Below, one piece after another: positions 44,231 through 52,610 of a stretch of 64,000 bases of DNA. Positions within the stretch are counted from its first letter, which is position 1. Every line of letters begins with the position of its first letter. This DNA comes from Paenarthrobacter aurescens (lineage in GTDB: Bacteria; Actinomycetota; Actinomycetes; Actinomycetales; Micrococcaceae): contig NZ_CP157456.1 of the NCBI RefSeq assembly GCF_041549525.1, positions 1,054,001-1,118,000 of the forward strand, read 5' to 3'. The position numbers and the translations under genes are program-made. The notes under the pieces are model-generated. The model ran no database searches, was not told the origin of the DNA, and was given only the letters and a program-made list of their open reading frames with translations.

Positions 44231-45901
44231 TTATGCGGGCATTTTCACGGTGAACGTGGTGCCCCGGCCCGGTTCGCTTTCCAGCGTGATGGTTCCGCCG
44301 TGGGCTTCCACAATGGCTTTGCTGATGGGCAGCCCAAGGCCGACGCCGGGGATGGCGCTTTTGCGCACGCCGCCGGCCCGGAAGAACTTGGTGAAAGCCT
44401 CGGCCTGTTCTTCCTCGTTCATTCCCATGCCGGTATCGCTCACCCGGCAGAAGATGAAGTCCTCTTCCTCCCAGGCAGCAACTTCCACATCCCCGCCGTC
44501 CGGGGAGTATTTGATGGCGTTGGAGACGAGGTTGTCCAGTACCTGCGCTATCCGGGAAGAGTCCACGCGCGCTTCCAGGGCGTCGGGAAGATCCACGGAG
44601 AGCCGGATACCGGCCTTGGCTGCGCGTGGCTCTGCGGAGTTGACGCTGCCCCGCACCAACTCGGCCACGTCAGCTGTATGCGGTTGAATGACGATCTGGC
44701 CTGAGCGAACGGCCAGCAGGTCCGAGACCAGCGTCAGGAGCCTCTCGGCGTTGCGCCTGACGATGTCCAGCTGCTGACGAGCCCGGGGATCGAGGGCATC
44801 GGGCTCGTCAAGGATCAGCTCCACGTAGCCAAGGATGGATGTGAGCGGAGTGCGGAATTCGTGGGAGACGTTTGCCACGAAGTCGTCCTTTGCGGCAAGC
44901 GCGTTCACCAGATCCGTAACATCACTGAAGACCACCACGGAGCCGGCAAACTTCCCGGCGTCATCCACCATGGGCCGGGCGCTCGCGGTGAAGGCGCGTT
45001 GATCGCTTCCGGACCCCAACCACACCAGTTGGTCTGTGAACCTTTCGCCCAGGACTGCCCGGCGCACCGGGCGGCGGTCGGCAACCAACGGCGTGGTCCT
45101 GTCGACGTCGAAGATCAGCAGCTGTGATTCGTTGGGATCGTCATTGTCCGCCGGGGTTGCCAGGACATGTGTTTGGCGTTGGCGGCGGTTCATGAGGATG
45201 TCATGGCCATCGCCGTCAACGGCCACCACGCCCAGGGGAAGGGCTTCCATGACGGTGTTGAGGAGCCGTTCCTGCTTGGTGCTCACGCTCAGGGCTTCCT
45301 TGAGTGCCTCGTCCTTCTGCTCCAGGGCACGCTGCTGCCGCACCATGCTGAGGGTCAGTACGCTGACCGAAACTCCGATGCCCAGGATGAGGATAGGGAA
45401 GAGGAGGGGCCTGGTGAGGTCCTGTTCGCTAAGTGTTCCCCTGATGAACAGGGGCACCCAGACGATTCCCAAGGGGCCGAGGAAGGACATGGCGATGGCG
45501 AGTTTCGGGTACAACCCGGAAGCGCAGAGCCAGATGACCGGCAGCACCACCAGCACGCTGAGGCCGGTAATGGATTCCATCGCACCTTCTCGGGCGAAAC
45601 CGATGGTGACCATGTCCAGGACGGGGATGATGAGGAATGTGGCGAAGGGCAGCCGGTGCCACGGCACAATGATGCACAGAGCCAGAAGGAGTGCTTGGCC
45701 CAGCAGGAAAATGAGGAACAAAGGATTTTCCAGCGTGGAGGGAAAATACAGCCAGACGAGGATGGCTGAAATACAAACGCACACGGACAACGGCAGTTGG
45801 CTGAGGACAACGCGCATACGCAGGGTATGTTCGTGGAAAGAGCGCTTGAAAACCAACAGTTTCTTCTTTTCGCCAATATCCCAGGTTGAAGGGTTGGTCA
45901 T
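44231..45901 (-). CDS. Hybrid-free sensor histidine kinase with PAS domain
   Basis: 556 aa. Six to seven N-terminal TM segments (~35-205), a helical linker, a PAS domain (~215-335: LNTVMEALPLGVVAVDGDGHDILMNR begins it; first residues LNTVMEALPLGVVAVDGDG), HisKA with phosphoacceptor in FVANVSHEFRTPLTSILGY, and HATPase with N box QVLDNLVSNAIKYSPDGG, G1 DTGMGM, G2 GVGLGLPISK. It phosphorylates a response regulator after sensing a membrane or cytoplasmic cue. Divergent from an OmpR-type regulator gene (99-base gap), its likely partner. Confidence 0.9.
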   Translation of the reverse strand: MTNPSTWDIGEKKKLLVFKRSFHEHTLRMRVVLSQLPLSVCVCISAILVWLYFPSTLENPLFLIFLLGQALLLALCIIVPWHRLPFATFLIIPVLDMVTIGFAREGAMESITGLSVLVVLPVIWLCASGLYPKLAIAMSFLGPLGIVWVPLFIRGTLSEQDLTRPLLFPILILGIGVSVSVLTLSMVRQQRALEQKDEALKEALSVSTKQERLLNTVMEALPLGVVAVDGDGHDILMNRRQRQTHVLATPADNDDPNESQLLIFDVDRTTPLVADRRPVRRAVLGERFTDQLVWLGSGSDQRAFTASARPMVDDAGKFAGSVVVFSDVTDLVNALAAKDDFVANVSHEFRTPLTSILGYVELILDEPDALDPRARQQLDIVRRNAERLLTLVSDLLAVRSGQIVIQPHTADVAELVRGSVNSAEPRAAKAGIRLSVDLPDALEARVDSSRIAQVLDNLVSNAIKYSPDGGDVEVAAWEEEDFIFCRVSDTGMGMNEEEQAEAFTKFFRAGGVRKSAIPGVGLGLPISKAIVEAHGGTITLESEPGRGTTFTVKMPA

Positions 45902-46000
45902 GGCGCATCCACCAGAGATGCGGAAGAAAGTCGGTTCATGAGATCAGCCTAACCATAATGGATATACTTCTGAGGTTATCGAAGGGGCTGAGGGGCAGCG

Positions 46001-46744
46001 ATGAGTGAAGCACGTGTGGGGCTGGTCATTGAAGATGATCAGGATATCCGCGAATTGGTACGCGTAGTTCTATCCCAGGCGGGATTTGATGTTCATGTCG
46101 CGTCCACGGGATCCGCAGGTGTGACATCGGCCCGTGAGCTTAATCCGGACGTTATTACGTTGGATCTGGGTCTTCCGGACATTGATGGCTTTGAGGTAGC
46201 CCGCCAGATCCGGAAATCCTCGGATGCCTACATCATCATGTTGACTGCCCGCGCCGAAGAGCTGGATACCCTGATGGGTTTGGAAGCCGGCGGCGATGAT
46301 TACCTCACCAAGCCGTTCCGTCCCCGGGAATTGCGTGCCCGTGTTGAGGCGATGATGCGTCGGCCGCGGGCGTCGTCGGAATCCAAGAGCGTTGCCGCCG
46401 AAGAGGTGGACCCGGAGGTGAGCCACAATGGGCTGGCCGTTTCTGCGGGGTCCCGCACCGCTGTGCTGAACGGCACCGAGCTCAAACTCACCCGGACCGA
46501 GTTTGACCTCCTGCTCGCCCTGTTGGAGACCGGACGGATTGTGCGGACCAAGGCTGACCTCGCGCGTCGCCTCCGCAATGAACCGTACGACGTCGGCAGT
46601 TACGTCAGCGACGCCGATGAGCGCGCCGTCGAGGTTCACATGGGGAATCTGCGCAAGAAGCTGGGCGACAGCATCCAAGCGCCGCGCTGGCTTGAGACCG
46701 TGCGCGGCGTGGGCTACCGGTTGGCGCCGGCAAACAACAACTGA
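46001..46744 (+). CDS. OmpR/PhoB-family response regulator
   Basis: 247 aa, ATG 46001 with GAGGGGCAGCG just before. Receiver domain with acidic cluster EDDQD (11-15), phosphorylation Asp55 in VITLDLGLPD and Lys in YLTKPFRPRE. Linker rich in Ser/Glu, then a winged-helix DNA-binding domain (~150-245: LKLTRTEFDLLLALLETG, VEVHMGNLRKKLGD, LETVRGVGYRL). Probable partner of the divergent PAS histidine kinase. Converges with an HPt-like gene, 1 base between the stops. Confidence 0.92.
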   Translation: MSEARVGLVIEDDQDIRELVRVVLSQAGFDVHVASTGSAGVTSARELNPDVITLDLGLPDIDGFEVARQIRKSSDAYIIMLTARAEELDTLMGLEAGGDDYLTKPFRPRELRARVEAMMRRPRASSESKSVAAEEVDPEVSHNGLAVSAGSRTAVLNGTELKLTRTEFDLLLALLETGRIVRTKADLARRLRNEPYDVGSYVSDADERAVEVHMGNLRKKLGDSIQAPRWLETVRGVGYRLAPANNN

Positions 46745-46745
46745 C

Positions 46746-47126
46746 CTACTGAACCGAGGTTTCCAGCTCCTGGATTGTGCCGGACATGAAATGGTCGATC
46801 TCTTGGACCTGCGCGGCCAGCTCGTGTAAATGGTCTCCGTTGGGCAGTAGCCGAATGCTGATCTCCAGCTCCGTTGCCAAGCGGTTCATGCACTTGGCGC
46901 CCACCATGTGGCTCGAGGTTTTCAGGCTCAGGACCGCGTCCATGGCGTCTTCGATGTCCAGCTTTTCCAGTGCACGGTGAAGCCTGTGCACCCGCCACGG
47001 CAGGAGCTCCACATAGTTTCGCACGAAGGTGGCGATGATCACGTGGTCGCCACCCAGTTCGGCTTGGAGTCCGGTGAGGACGGTGCGATCCACCAGGGCG
47101 TCGGTGCACTCGTCGTACTCAGACAC
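46746..47126 (-). CDS. HPt-like protein lacking the phosphoacceptor histidine
   Basis: 126 aa from GTG 47126 (GGGAGGAG 4-5 bases before); an upstream GTG at 47159 has no ribosome site. The helical bundle has the HPt pattern LKxSSxxxGA in AVLSLKTSSHMVGAKCMNRL, but the position of the phosphorylated His (AHxLK in family members) is Leu (codon CTG). The only nearby His is five residues later. It may be a regulatory pseudo-HPt or use another His. Adjacent to an OmpR-type regulator, suggesting a role in the same signalling route. Confidence 0.7.
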   Translation of the reverse strand: MSEYDECTDALVDRTVLTGLQAELGGDHVIIATFVRNYVELLPWRVHRLHRALEKLDIEDAMDAVLSLKTSSHMVGAKCMNRLATELEISIRLLPNGDHLHELAAQVQEIDHFMSGTIQELETSVQ

Positions 47127-47316
47127 CAGACTCCTCCCGCCTCCAAACAATAGATCCACGATTCAACAGTAGGACCCGTGGAAGTTCCGCAGCGCCAAAT
47201 ATTCAAAGATTGATCCAATCTTGAGCGGACTCAGAGGCACTCTTGATCTCAACCCCACAAAGTATTGAGAAGCAGATCTGGGCGGTTCCAGGCTGAACCA
47301 GGGAACGGGGAACAAC

Positions 47317-47490
47317 ATGGACAACGGTGCTCGCCCGTCACCGGGCCTCATGCTCCTCATTGTGGTCTGCATGACCGTCCTGCTGGGCATCGGCGGATCG
47401 GCTGCCTTCGCTCTGTGGCAGCAAAGCTCCCAGTCCACCGTTACGGATCGTTCGCTCAACTCCGCGCCAACAACCACTACCGCGCCGTAA
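47317..47490 (+). CDS. Small single-pass membrane protein
   Basis: 57 aa, ATG 47317 preceded by ACGGGG 6-7 bases upstream. One clear TM segment (LMLLIVVCMTVLLGIGGSAA), then a Ser/Thr-rich polar tail ending TTTTAP. No domain known. The opposite-strand frame over this region has shadow-like composition. Converges with vsr, whose stop begins 1 base later. Confidence 0.55.
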   Translation: MDNGARPSPGLMLLIVVCMTVLLGIGGSAAFALWQQSSQSTVTDRSLNSAPTTTTAP

Positions 47491-47922
47491 TCACGCTTCC
47501 AGGAAAGCCGTGAGCCGGTCCTCCAGCAGCGGGGTGTCTTTCAGCTGGCACTCCCACACAGTGAGCACCTGCCAACCTGCGGCCTGCAACTGTTCCCGCT
47601 GCAGCGCATCACGCTCGCGGGTTCGTGTTCGCTTGGCTTCCCAGAACTCCGCATTCGCCGCAGGGGCATGCTGGCCAACTTTGCAGTCATGGAAGTGCCA
47701 GAAACAACCATTGACGAAAATAACCTTCCGCCGGCCCGCGAACACCAGATCCGGCCGTCCCGGCAGCTTCGCGGCTCCGGACTGTCCGTGCAGCCGGTAG
47801 CGGTAGCCTTTGGCGTGCAGGAGACTGCGGACCAGTAGCTCAGGTTTGGTGTTCTTCCCGCGGATTTTTGACATATTGCGGCTGCGCTGCTCCCGCGTCA
47901 GTCGGTCCCGGCTCTCGCCCAT
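47491..47922 (-). CDS. vsr: Very short patch repair (Vsr) endonuclease
   Basis: 143 aa. Classical Vsr features: NMSKIRGKNTKPELLVRSLL, YRYRLHGQSGAAKLPGRPDL (catalytic Asp in RPDLVF), KVIFVNGCFWHFHDCK with His/Cys zinc ligands, and WEAKRTRTRERD. Vsr nicks 5' of T in T-G mismatches formed by deamination of 5-methylcytosine. It normally accompanies a cytosine-5 methyltransferase, but none is present in this window. Lies ~4 kb from McrBC, which targets methylated cytosine. A family A palindrome begins 18 bases upstream of its start. Confidence 0.92.
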   Translation of the reverse strand: MGESRDRLTREQRSRNMSKIRGKNTKPELLVRSLLHAKGYRYRLHGQSGAAKLPGRPDLVFAGRRKVIFVNGCFWHFHDCKVGQHAPAANAEFWEAKRTRTRERDALQREQLQAAGWQVLTVWECQLKDTPLLEDRLTAFLEA

Positions 47923-47940
47923 ACCTTCACCCTACCCAGG

Positions 47941-48001
47941 GAGTTTTTGTACAGATACCGCCCTTATGAGGCTGGTTTAGGGGCGGTATCTGTACAAAAA
48001 C
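47941..48001. repeat. Family A palindromic repeat, copy 2 (overlaps end of bsaP)
   Basis: 61 bases with perfect 21-base arms beginning GTTTTTGTACAGATACCGCC (47943-47963 against 47981-48001). It lies between vsr and bsaP and includes the bsaP stop codon at 47964-47966. Confidence 0.9.
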
Positions 48002-48224
48002 CCGTTAAGCCGTGGCGGGAACACTCCGCGGTCCATCCCAAGGGCGTGACCTGGACTTTCATGCGACGGCGGCACTGCGGGCAAAAGCGCGGCGGCTCCA
48101 TCGCCAGCTGCTGTTGGCAGCGGTGGTGAGCGTCCGACGTCGGACCGTCACCACTTCCGGCACCGTCACCAAGGGCACTCCCGCCGCAGTGGCCGCAATA
48201 CAGCTGCGGCGCCTCAGCGATCAC
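47964..48224 (-). CDS. bsaP: Biotin synthase auxiliary protein BsaP
   Basis: 86 aa, start ATG 48224 overlapping the bioB stop by 4 bases. Small Cys-rich protein with CGHCGG near the N-terminus, a Cys-containing [20 protein letters not shown] segment and [20 protein letters not shown]. This matches BsaP, described in actinobacteria as an iron-sulfur helper needed by biotin synthase. The family normally ends near CSRHG; here about 12 extra residues ([12 protein letters not shown]) are encoded by the arm of a family A palindrome. Function probably unaffected since the conserved part is complete. Confidence 0.85.
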   Translation of the reverse strand: MIAEAPQLYCGHCGGSALGDGAGSGDGPTSDAHHRCQQQLAMEPPRFCPQCRRRMKVQVTPLGWTAECSRHGLTGFCTDTAPKPAS

Positions 48225-49255
48225 AGCGACTTCTGGAATTCCTTGATGGGCATGTTCAGCTCCACCAGGAGGTTGAGGTCTGCGTTGGCCGGCCGGCCCA
48301 AGGTGGTGAGGTAGTTGCCAACAATGACGGCGTTGATGCCGCCAAGGAGTCCGTCGCGGGTGCCGAGATCGCCCAAGGTCAGTTCACGTCCGCCAGCGTA
48401 GCGGAGCACGGTGCGCGGCATCGCCAGCCGGAAGGCGGCGATGGCGCGGAGGGCGTCCTTGCCGTCCATGATGCCCTGATTTTCCAACGGCGTTCCGGGC
48501 CGGGGGTTGAGGAAGTTCAGCGGGACTTCGTGTGGTTCAAGCGCGGCGAGCTGGGCTGCGAGCTCGGCCCGTTGCGCCAGCGATTCGCCCATGCCGATCA
48601 GCGCACCGCAACACAATTCCATTCCGGCGGCTTTGACCATGGCACAGGTTTCCAGCCGTTCCTCGTAGCTGTGGGTGGTCACTACCTCGGGGAAGTAGCT
48701 GCGGGCTGTTTCCAGGTTGTGGTTGTAGCGGTGGACACCCCACCCGGCCAGTTGGTCCACTTGCCGTTGGGTGAGCATGCCCAGTGAGCAGGCAATATTG
48801 ATGTCCACTTCCTCGTTGATGCGGTCAATGGCGAACTTGATCTGGTTCATGAGTTTGATGTCAGGGCCACGGACGGCGGCCACGATACAGAACTCCGTGG
48901 CACCGGTGGCCGCGGTTTCCTCGGCGGCTTTGACCAGCTCGGGGATGTCCAGCCACACGCCGCGAACGGGGGAGTCGAACAGGCCGGACTGGCTGCAGAA
49001 GTGGCAATCCTCCGGGCATCCGCCGGTTTTTATGGAGATGATGCCTTCCACTTCCACATCCTCACCGCAGTGCTTCAGGCGCACTTCATGGGCGAGTTGC
49101 AGGGCTGCGGGGATGGCGTCGTCCGGGAGCTCGAGGACCTCCTTCAGTTGCGCTTCGTTAAGGCCTTGGCCGCGTTCGAGCACCTGCTCTCTGGCGATGT
49201 TCAGGATGGCGTGGGGAGTTGTTTCCCCTGGTTTTTGGGCTGCTTGGACCGTCAT
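48221..49255 (-). CDS. bioB: Biotin synthase
   Basis: 344 aa. Radical SAM enzyme inserting sulfur into dethiobiotin, the last step of biotin synthesis. The 4Fe-4S cluster motif is [11 protein letters not shown] (CxxxCxxC). The N-terminal ~50 residues precede the barrel ([20 protein letters not shown]), and [24 protein letters not shown] and [12 protein letters not shown] are BioB signatures. Begins at ATG 49255. Translationally coupled to bsaP. No other bio gene (bioA, bioD, bioF) is in the window. Confidence 0.97.
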   Translation of the reverse strand: MTVQAAQKPGETTPHAILNIAREQVLERGQGLNEAQLKEVLELPDDAIPAALQLAHEVRLKHCGEDVEVEGIISIKTGGCPEDCHFCSQSGLFDSPVRGVWLDIPELVKAAEETAATGATEFCIVAAVRGPDIKLMNQIKFAIDRINEEVDINIACSLGMLTQRQVDQLAGWGVHRYNHNLETARSYFPEVVTTHSYEERLETCAMVKAAGMELCCGALIGMGESLAQRAELAAQLAALEPHEVPLNFLNPRPGTPLENQGIMDGKDALRAIAAFRLAMPRTVLRYAGGRELTLGDLGTRDGLLGGINAVIVGNYLTTLGRPANADLNLLVELNMPIKEFQKSL

Positions 49256-49452
49256 GTCCTAGACGGTATCCGCGCAGGTGAAGCGCCATTTTGTGGGGTG
49301 CGTACAAACCGGGATGCCGGATTTTGGCTGTGGATGCGCGGGGCGGCTGATGCAGATGTTACAGCTGTGAAACATGGATGTGACTGAATTGACGCGCTGC
49401 GTGACTAGCGTCGGGGGCAAAGCACCCTCCCCGGACGAAAGCGAATCCCCGA

Positions 49453-51180
49453 ATGAGTGACGAGAAGAGAAGTACAGCAACGCTGGAGCCGACGACGGCG
49501 CCAGGCGCCGGCGTCGTAAGCGCCACCACCAGCACCCCGCAGCAAGGCAACGCCGACGCGATGAGTGCTGCGAAGGAGAGCCTGGAGGATTACACGCTCC
49601 GGTTCGCCCCCCGCTCCTACCGCAAGTGGAGCGCCGGAGTAGTGGCCACCAGTGCTTTGGGCGGGATCGCCTACTTGGCCGACTTCTCGATCGGGGCCAA
49701 CATTGGCATCGCCTACGGAACCGTGAATGCGATTTTCGGCATCATCGTTGCCGCAGTGATCATCTTCGCCACCGGCTTCCCCTTGGCGTATTACGCAGCT
49801 CGCTACAACATCGATTTGGACCTGATCACGCGTGGCTCGGGCTTTGGCTACTACGGCTCAGTGGTCACCAACATCATCTTCGCCACCTTCACGTTCATCT
49901 TTTTCGCCCTTGAGGGGTCCATCATGGCCCAAGGCCTGCAGTTGGGCCTGGGTATTCCGCAATGGATCGGCTATGCCGTGTCCACCATCATCATCATTCC
50001 GCTGGTGATTTACGGAATGAAGACGCTCGCTACTTTGCAGGTGTGGACCACACCCCTGTGGCTGCTGCTCATGGTGGTTCCGGTGGGTTACCTGCTCCTG
50101 TCCCACCCGGAGAGCATTGACGCCTTCTTCGCTTTCACCGGCGCGTCCGGCGAAGGCGGGCCAAACCTGGCCTCGGTGATGCTTGCCGCGGGTGTCTGCC
50201 TGTCCCTGATGGCGCAGATCGCCGAGCAAATCGACTACCTCCGCTTCATGCCGCCCAAGACCGCCGAGAACAAGGGTGCCTGGTGGCGCGCAGTGATCCT
50301 CGCCGGACCGGGCTGGGTCATCTTCGGGGCCATCAAGCAGATCATTGGTTTGTTCATCGCCATCTACCTCATCGCCAAGCTCGACCCCGCGGCGGCGGCT
50401 TCCGCGAATGAGCCTGTCCACCAGTTCCTTGGCGTCTACGAAGAAATGATGCCGGCCTGGCTCGCCATGACCCTGGCTGTGGTGCTGGTGGTTATTTCGC
50501 AGATCAAGATCAACGTCACCAACGCCTACTCCGGCTCTTTGGCCTGGACCAACTCCTTCACCCGCATCACCAAAACCTACCCGGGCCGCATGGTGTTCGT
50601 GGTGGTCAACCTGGTTATCGCGCTGGTTCTCATGGAGTCCAACATGTTCGAGTTCCTGAACACCATCCTGGGTTTCTACGCCAACTGCGCCATGGCCTGG
50701 GTTGTCACCGTGGCCTCGGACATCGCCATCAACAAGTACTTGCTGAAGATCTCGCCCAAGGTTCCGGAGTTCCGCCGCGGGATGCTCTACGCCGTGAACC
50801 CGGTGGGCTTCGTGTCCATGCTCGTCTCCGCGGGGGTCTCCATCGCGGTGTTCTTCGGCGCGTTCGGTGCAGCCGTCCAGCCGTTCTCACCCATCTTTGC
50901 CGTGGGCCTGGCCTTGGTCCTGCCGCCTGTGCTGGCGCTGGCCACCAAGGGCCGGTATTACCTGCGCCGCACCGATGACGGTATTGACCTGCCCATGTTC
51001 GACGCCGACGGCAACCCCAGCGACGCCAAGCTGCTCTGCCACGTCACGGGTATTGAGTTCGAGCGTCCGGACATGCTCCGCTCGGCCCAGGACGGGCCCG
51101 ACGGCGAACCCCAGTACATCTCGTCCCTCGCCTTGTCCACGGATAAGTCGGGCGAGCTGGTGCTCCCGGCGCAAAAGTAG
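49453..51180 (+). CDS. NCS1-family permease (cytosine/purine/hydantoin-type)
   Basis: 575 aa. After a ~50-residue Thr/Ser/Ala-rich N-terminus, ESLEDYTLRFAPRSYRKWSA leads into about 12 TM helices (~55-495). The family fold shows in GGIAYLADFSIGANIGIAYG, RGSGFGYYGSVVTNI, and NVTNAYSGSLAWTNSF, which are nucleobase cation symporter-1 positions. A ~70-residue soluble tail follows. Likely imports a nucleobase, hydantoin or vitamin-like compound; substrate not predictable from motifs. Divergent from bioB with a ~197-base intergenic region. A strong terminator follows. Confidence 0.87.
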   Translation: MSDEKRSTATLEPTTAPGAGVVSATTSTPQQGNADAMSAAKESLEDYTLRFAPRSYRKWSAGVVATSALGGIAYLADFSIGANIGIAYGTVNAIFGIIVAAVIIFATGFPLAYYAARYNIDLDLITRGSGFGYYGSVVTNIIFATFTFIFFALEGSIMAQGLQLGLGIPQWIGYAVSTIIIIPLVIYGMKTLATLQVWTTPLWLLLMVVPVGYLLLSHPESIDAFFAFTGASGEGGPNLASVMLAAGVCLSLMAQIAEQIDYLRFMPPKTAENKGAWWRAVILAGPGWVIFGAIKQIIGLFIAIYLIAKLDPAAAASANEPVHQFLGVYEEMMPAWLAMTLAVVLVVISQIKINVTNAYSGSLAWTNSFTRITKTYPGRMVFVVVNLVIALVLMESNMFEFLNTILGFYANCAMAWVVTVASDIAINKYLLKISPKVPEFRRGMLYAVNPVGFVSMLVSAGVSIAVFFGAFGAAVQPFSPIFAVGLALVLPPVLALATKGRYYLRRTDDGIDLPMFDADGNPSDAKLLCHVTGIEFERPDMLRSAQDGPDGEPQYISSLALSTDKSGELVLPAQK

Positions 51181-51211
51181 CCCAACACTTACCTGCTGGG
51201 GTTCACGCGAA

Positions 51212-51243
51212 CGCCCCGGTTTCCTTTGGGGGGAACCGGGGCG
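51212..51243. terminator. Terminator between NCS1 permease and csbD-like gene
   Basis: Stem CGCCCCGGTTTCC / GGAACCGGGGCG with one bulged T, followed by a T-rich stretch ending TGTGTGTTTTT (51250-51260). May serve both converging genes. Confidence 0.75.
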
Positions 51244-51278
51244 TCGTGCTGTGTGTTTTTAGTTTTATGTTGCCGGGC

Positions 51279-51464
51279 CTACTTGTCGAAGGCGTCCTTG
51301 GCGGTGTCCTTGACGTTCTCGCCGGCCTGCTTGGTCTTGGCGGCTGCTTGGTCAGCTACGCCTTCGGCCTGCAGTTTCTCATTGTTCGTGGCGTCACCCA
51401 AGGCTTCCTTTGCCTTGCCGGTGACTTCCTGCGCCTTGTTGCTGATCTTGTCTCCGAGTCCCAT
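51279..51464 (-). CDS. CsbD-family general stress protein
   Basis: 61 aa from ATG 51464, with AGGAGG upstream; the longer frame (to 51497) lacks a ribosome site. Lys/Ala/Glu-rich amphipathic protein: MGLGDKISNKAQEVTGKAKE and NNEKLQAEGVADQAAAKTKQ are typical CsbD repeats. Members are induced by general stress or osmotic shock; biochemical role unknown. It lies among other stress-type genes. Confidence 0.88.
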   Translation of the reverse strand: MGLGDKISNKAQEVTGKAKEALGDATNNEKLQAEGVADQAAAKTKQAGENVKDTAKDAFDK

Positions 51465-51573
51465 GGGCCCTCCTGCGATGTAGTCCAACACTGACAATCG
51501 CTAGGCTAACGAGCAATTCTGGGTACTTCCTGAACGTGTCCCCATGAATGGTAAGCATGCTTAGACTTGTGGC

Positions 51574-52557
51574 ATGGCTGAGGAAACCCGCAACGAAAAC
51601 ACGGAGCAAACCGACCTCGACGAGGACATTGCCATGGCACTGGTGAACCACGTTATTGACACCCCGGAGGACTCCGAGGGCGAAGCGGATCCGCGGACCA
51701 AGTACCCCTCGGAGGAGTTCGAGCCCCAATCCCAGGACTATCCCGGCTGGACCGAAGCCATGAACCCGCGGCCCGATCACGGCGAGCAAAGCTATGTGGG
51801 ACACCACCGAATGATGGGCATGCGTGCCCTGATCACAGGCGGTGACAGCGGGATAGGCAGAGCAGTAGCCATTGCGTACGCCCGCGAAGGCGCAGATGTA
51901 GCCTTCACCTACCTGCCCGAAGAAGAGCAGGACGCCGAGCAAACAGTCCAGCTGATTGAAGACGCCGGGTGCAGGGCCTTGGCCTTGCCGGGGGACCTGC
52001 AGGATGAAGAGTTCTGCCAGGAAGTCATCGCCCAAACGGTTGCCGAGTTCGACGGCCTCAACGTGCTGGTCAACAACGCGGGCTTCCAGATGGCCACGGG
52101 CCAAGGCATCGAGGACCTCAGCAGTGAGCAATTCGACCGGACATTCAAAACCAATGTGTACGCACTCTTCTGGCTGACCAAGGCGGCGCTGCCACACCTG
52201 CAGCCCGGCGCCGCCATCATCAACACTTCATCCATCCAGGGCTACCACCCAAGTCCCTCGCTGATGGACTATGCAGCCACCAAGGCAGCGATCAACAGCA
52301 TGACGTTCTCCTTGGCCGAGTCACTGGGTCCCCGTGGAATCAGGGTCAATGCAGTAGCGCCGGGTCCAGTGTGGACACCCCTGCAACCGCCCACGCAGCC
52401 TGCAGAAAAGATTCAGAAGTTCGGCCAGGATACCCCGCTTGGCAGGGCGGGGCAGCCAGCCGAACTCGCCGCCACCTACGTACTTCTGGCCACAGAGGAA
52501 GGCAGCTACATTTCAGGCTCCGTGATTGGCGTGACCGGCGGAAGGCATCTGGCCTAG
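51574..52557 (+). CDS. SDR-family oxidoreductase (YghA/YhdF stress-type)
   Basis: 327 aa. An acidic ~75-residue N-terminal extension (YPSEEFEPQSQDYPGWTEAM) precedes the Rossmann domain, as in YghA/YhdF-like proteins. Cofactor motif TGGDSGIGRAVA, NNAG motif LVNNAGFQMA, catalytic Ser in INTSSIQGY and YxxxK in YAATKAAIN. It reduces an aldehyde or ketone with NAD(P)H or acts as a sugar dehydrogenase; substrate unknown. Close relatives are general-stress genes, which fits the CsbD neighbour. Confidence 0.9.
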   Translation: MAEETRNENTEQTDLDEDIAMALVNHVIDTPEDSEGEADPRTKYPSEEFEPQSQDYPGWTEAMNPRPDHGEQSYVGHHRMMGMRALITGGDSGIGRAVAIAYAREGADVAFTYLPEEEQDAEQTVQLIEDAGCRALALPGDLQDEEFCQEVIAQTVAEFDGLNVLVNNAGFQMATGQGIEDLSSEQFDRTFKTNVYALFWLTKAALPHLQPGAAIINTSSIQGYHPSPSLMDYAATKAAINSMTFSLAESLGPRGIRVNAVAPGPVWTPLQPPTQPAEKIQKFGQDTPLGRAGQPAELAATYVLLATEEGSYISGSVIGVTGGRHLA

Positions 52558-52561
52558 TTCA

Positions 52562-52610
52562 CTCAGCCGTGACCTGGTTCAGTCAGCCGTGATCCTGCAC
52601 TCAGCCGTGA
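52562..52610. repeat. Three short repeats between converging SDR and ADH genes
   Basis: The 10-base core TCAGCCGTGA recurs at 52563, 52583 and 52601, spaced 20 and 18 bases, filling the 53-base gap between two converging stops. Confidence 0.75.

Noticed and set aside
47163..47477. 104-codon minus-strand frame between HPt-like gene and vsr
   Set aside because: The plus-strand 57-aa frame has a ribosome site and a clear TM helix; this one has neither.
49256..49452. Riboswitch or leader upstream of the NCS1 permease
   Set aside because: A weak GC hairpin (near 49406-49440) is present but no known riboswitch motif could be matched.
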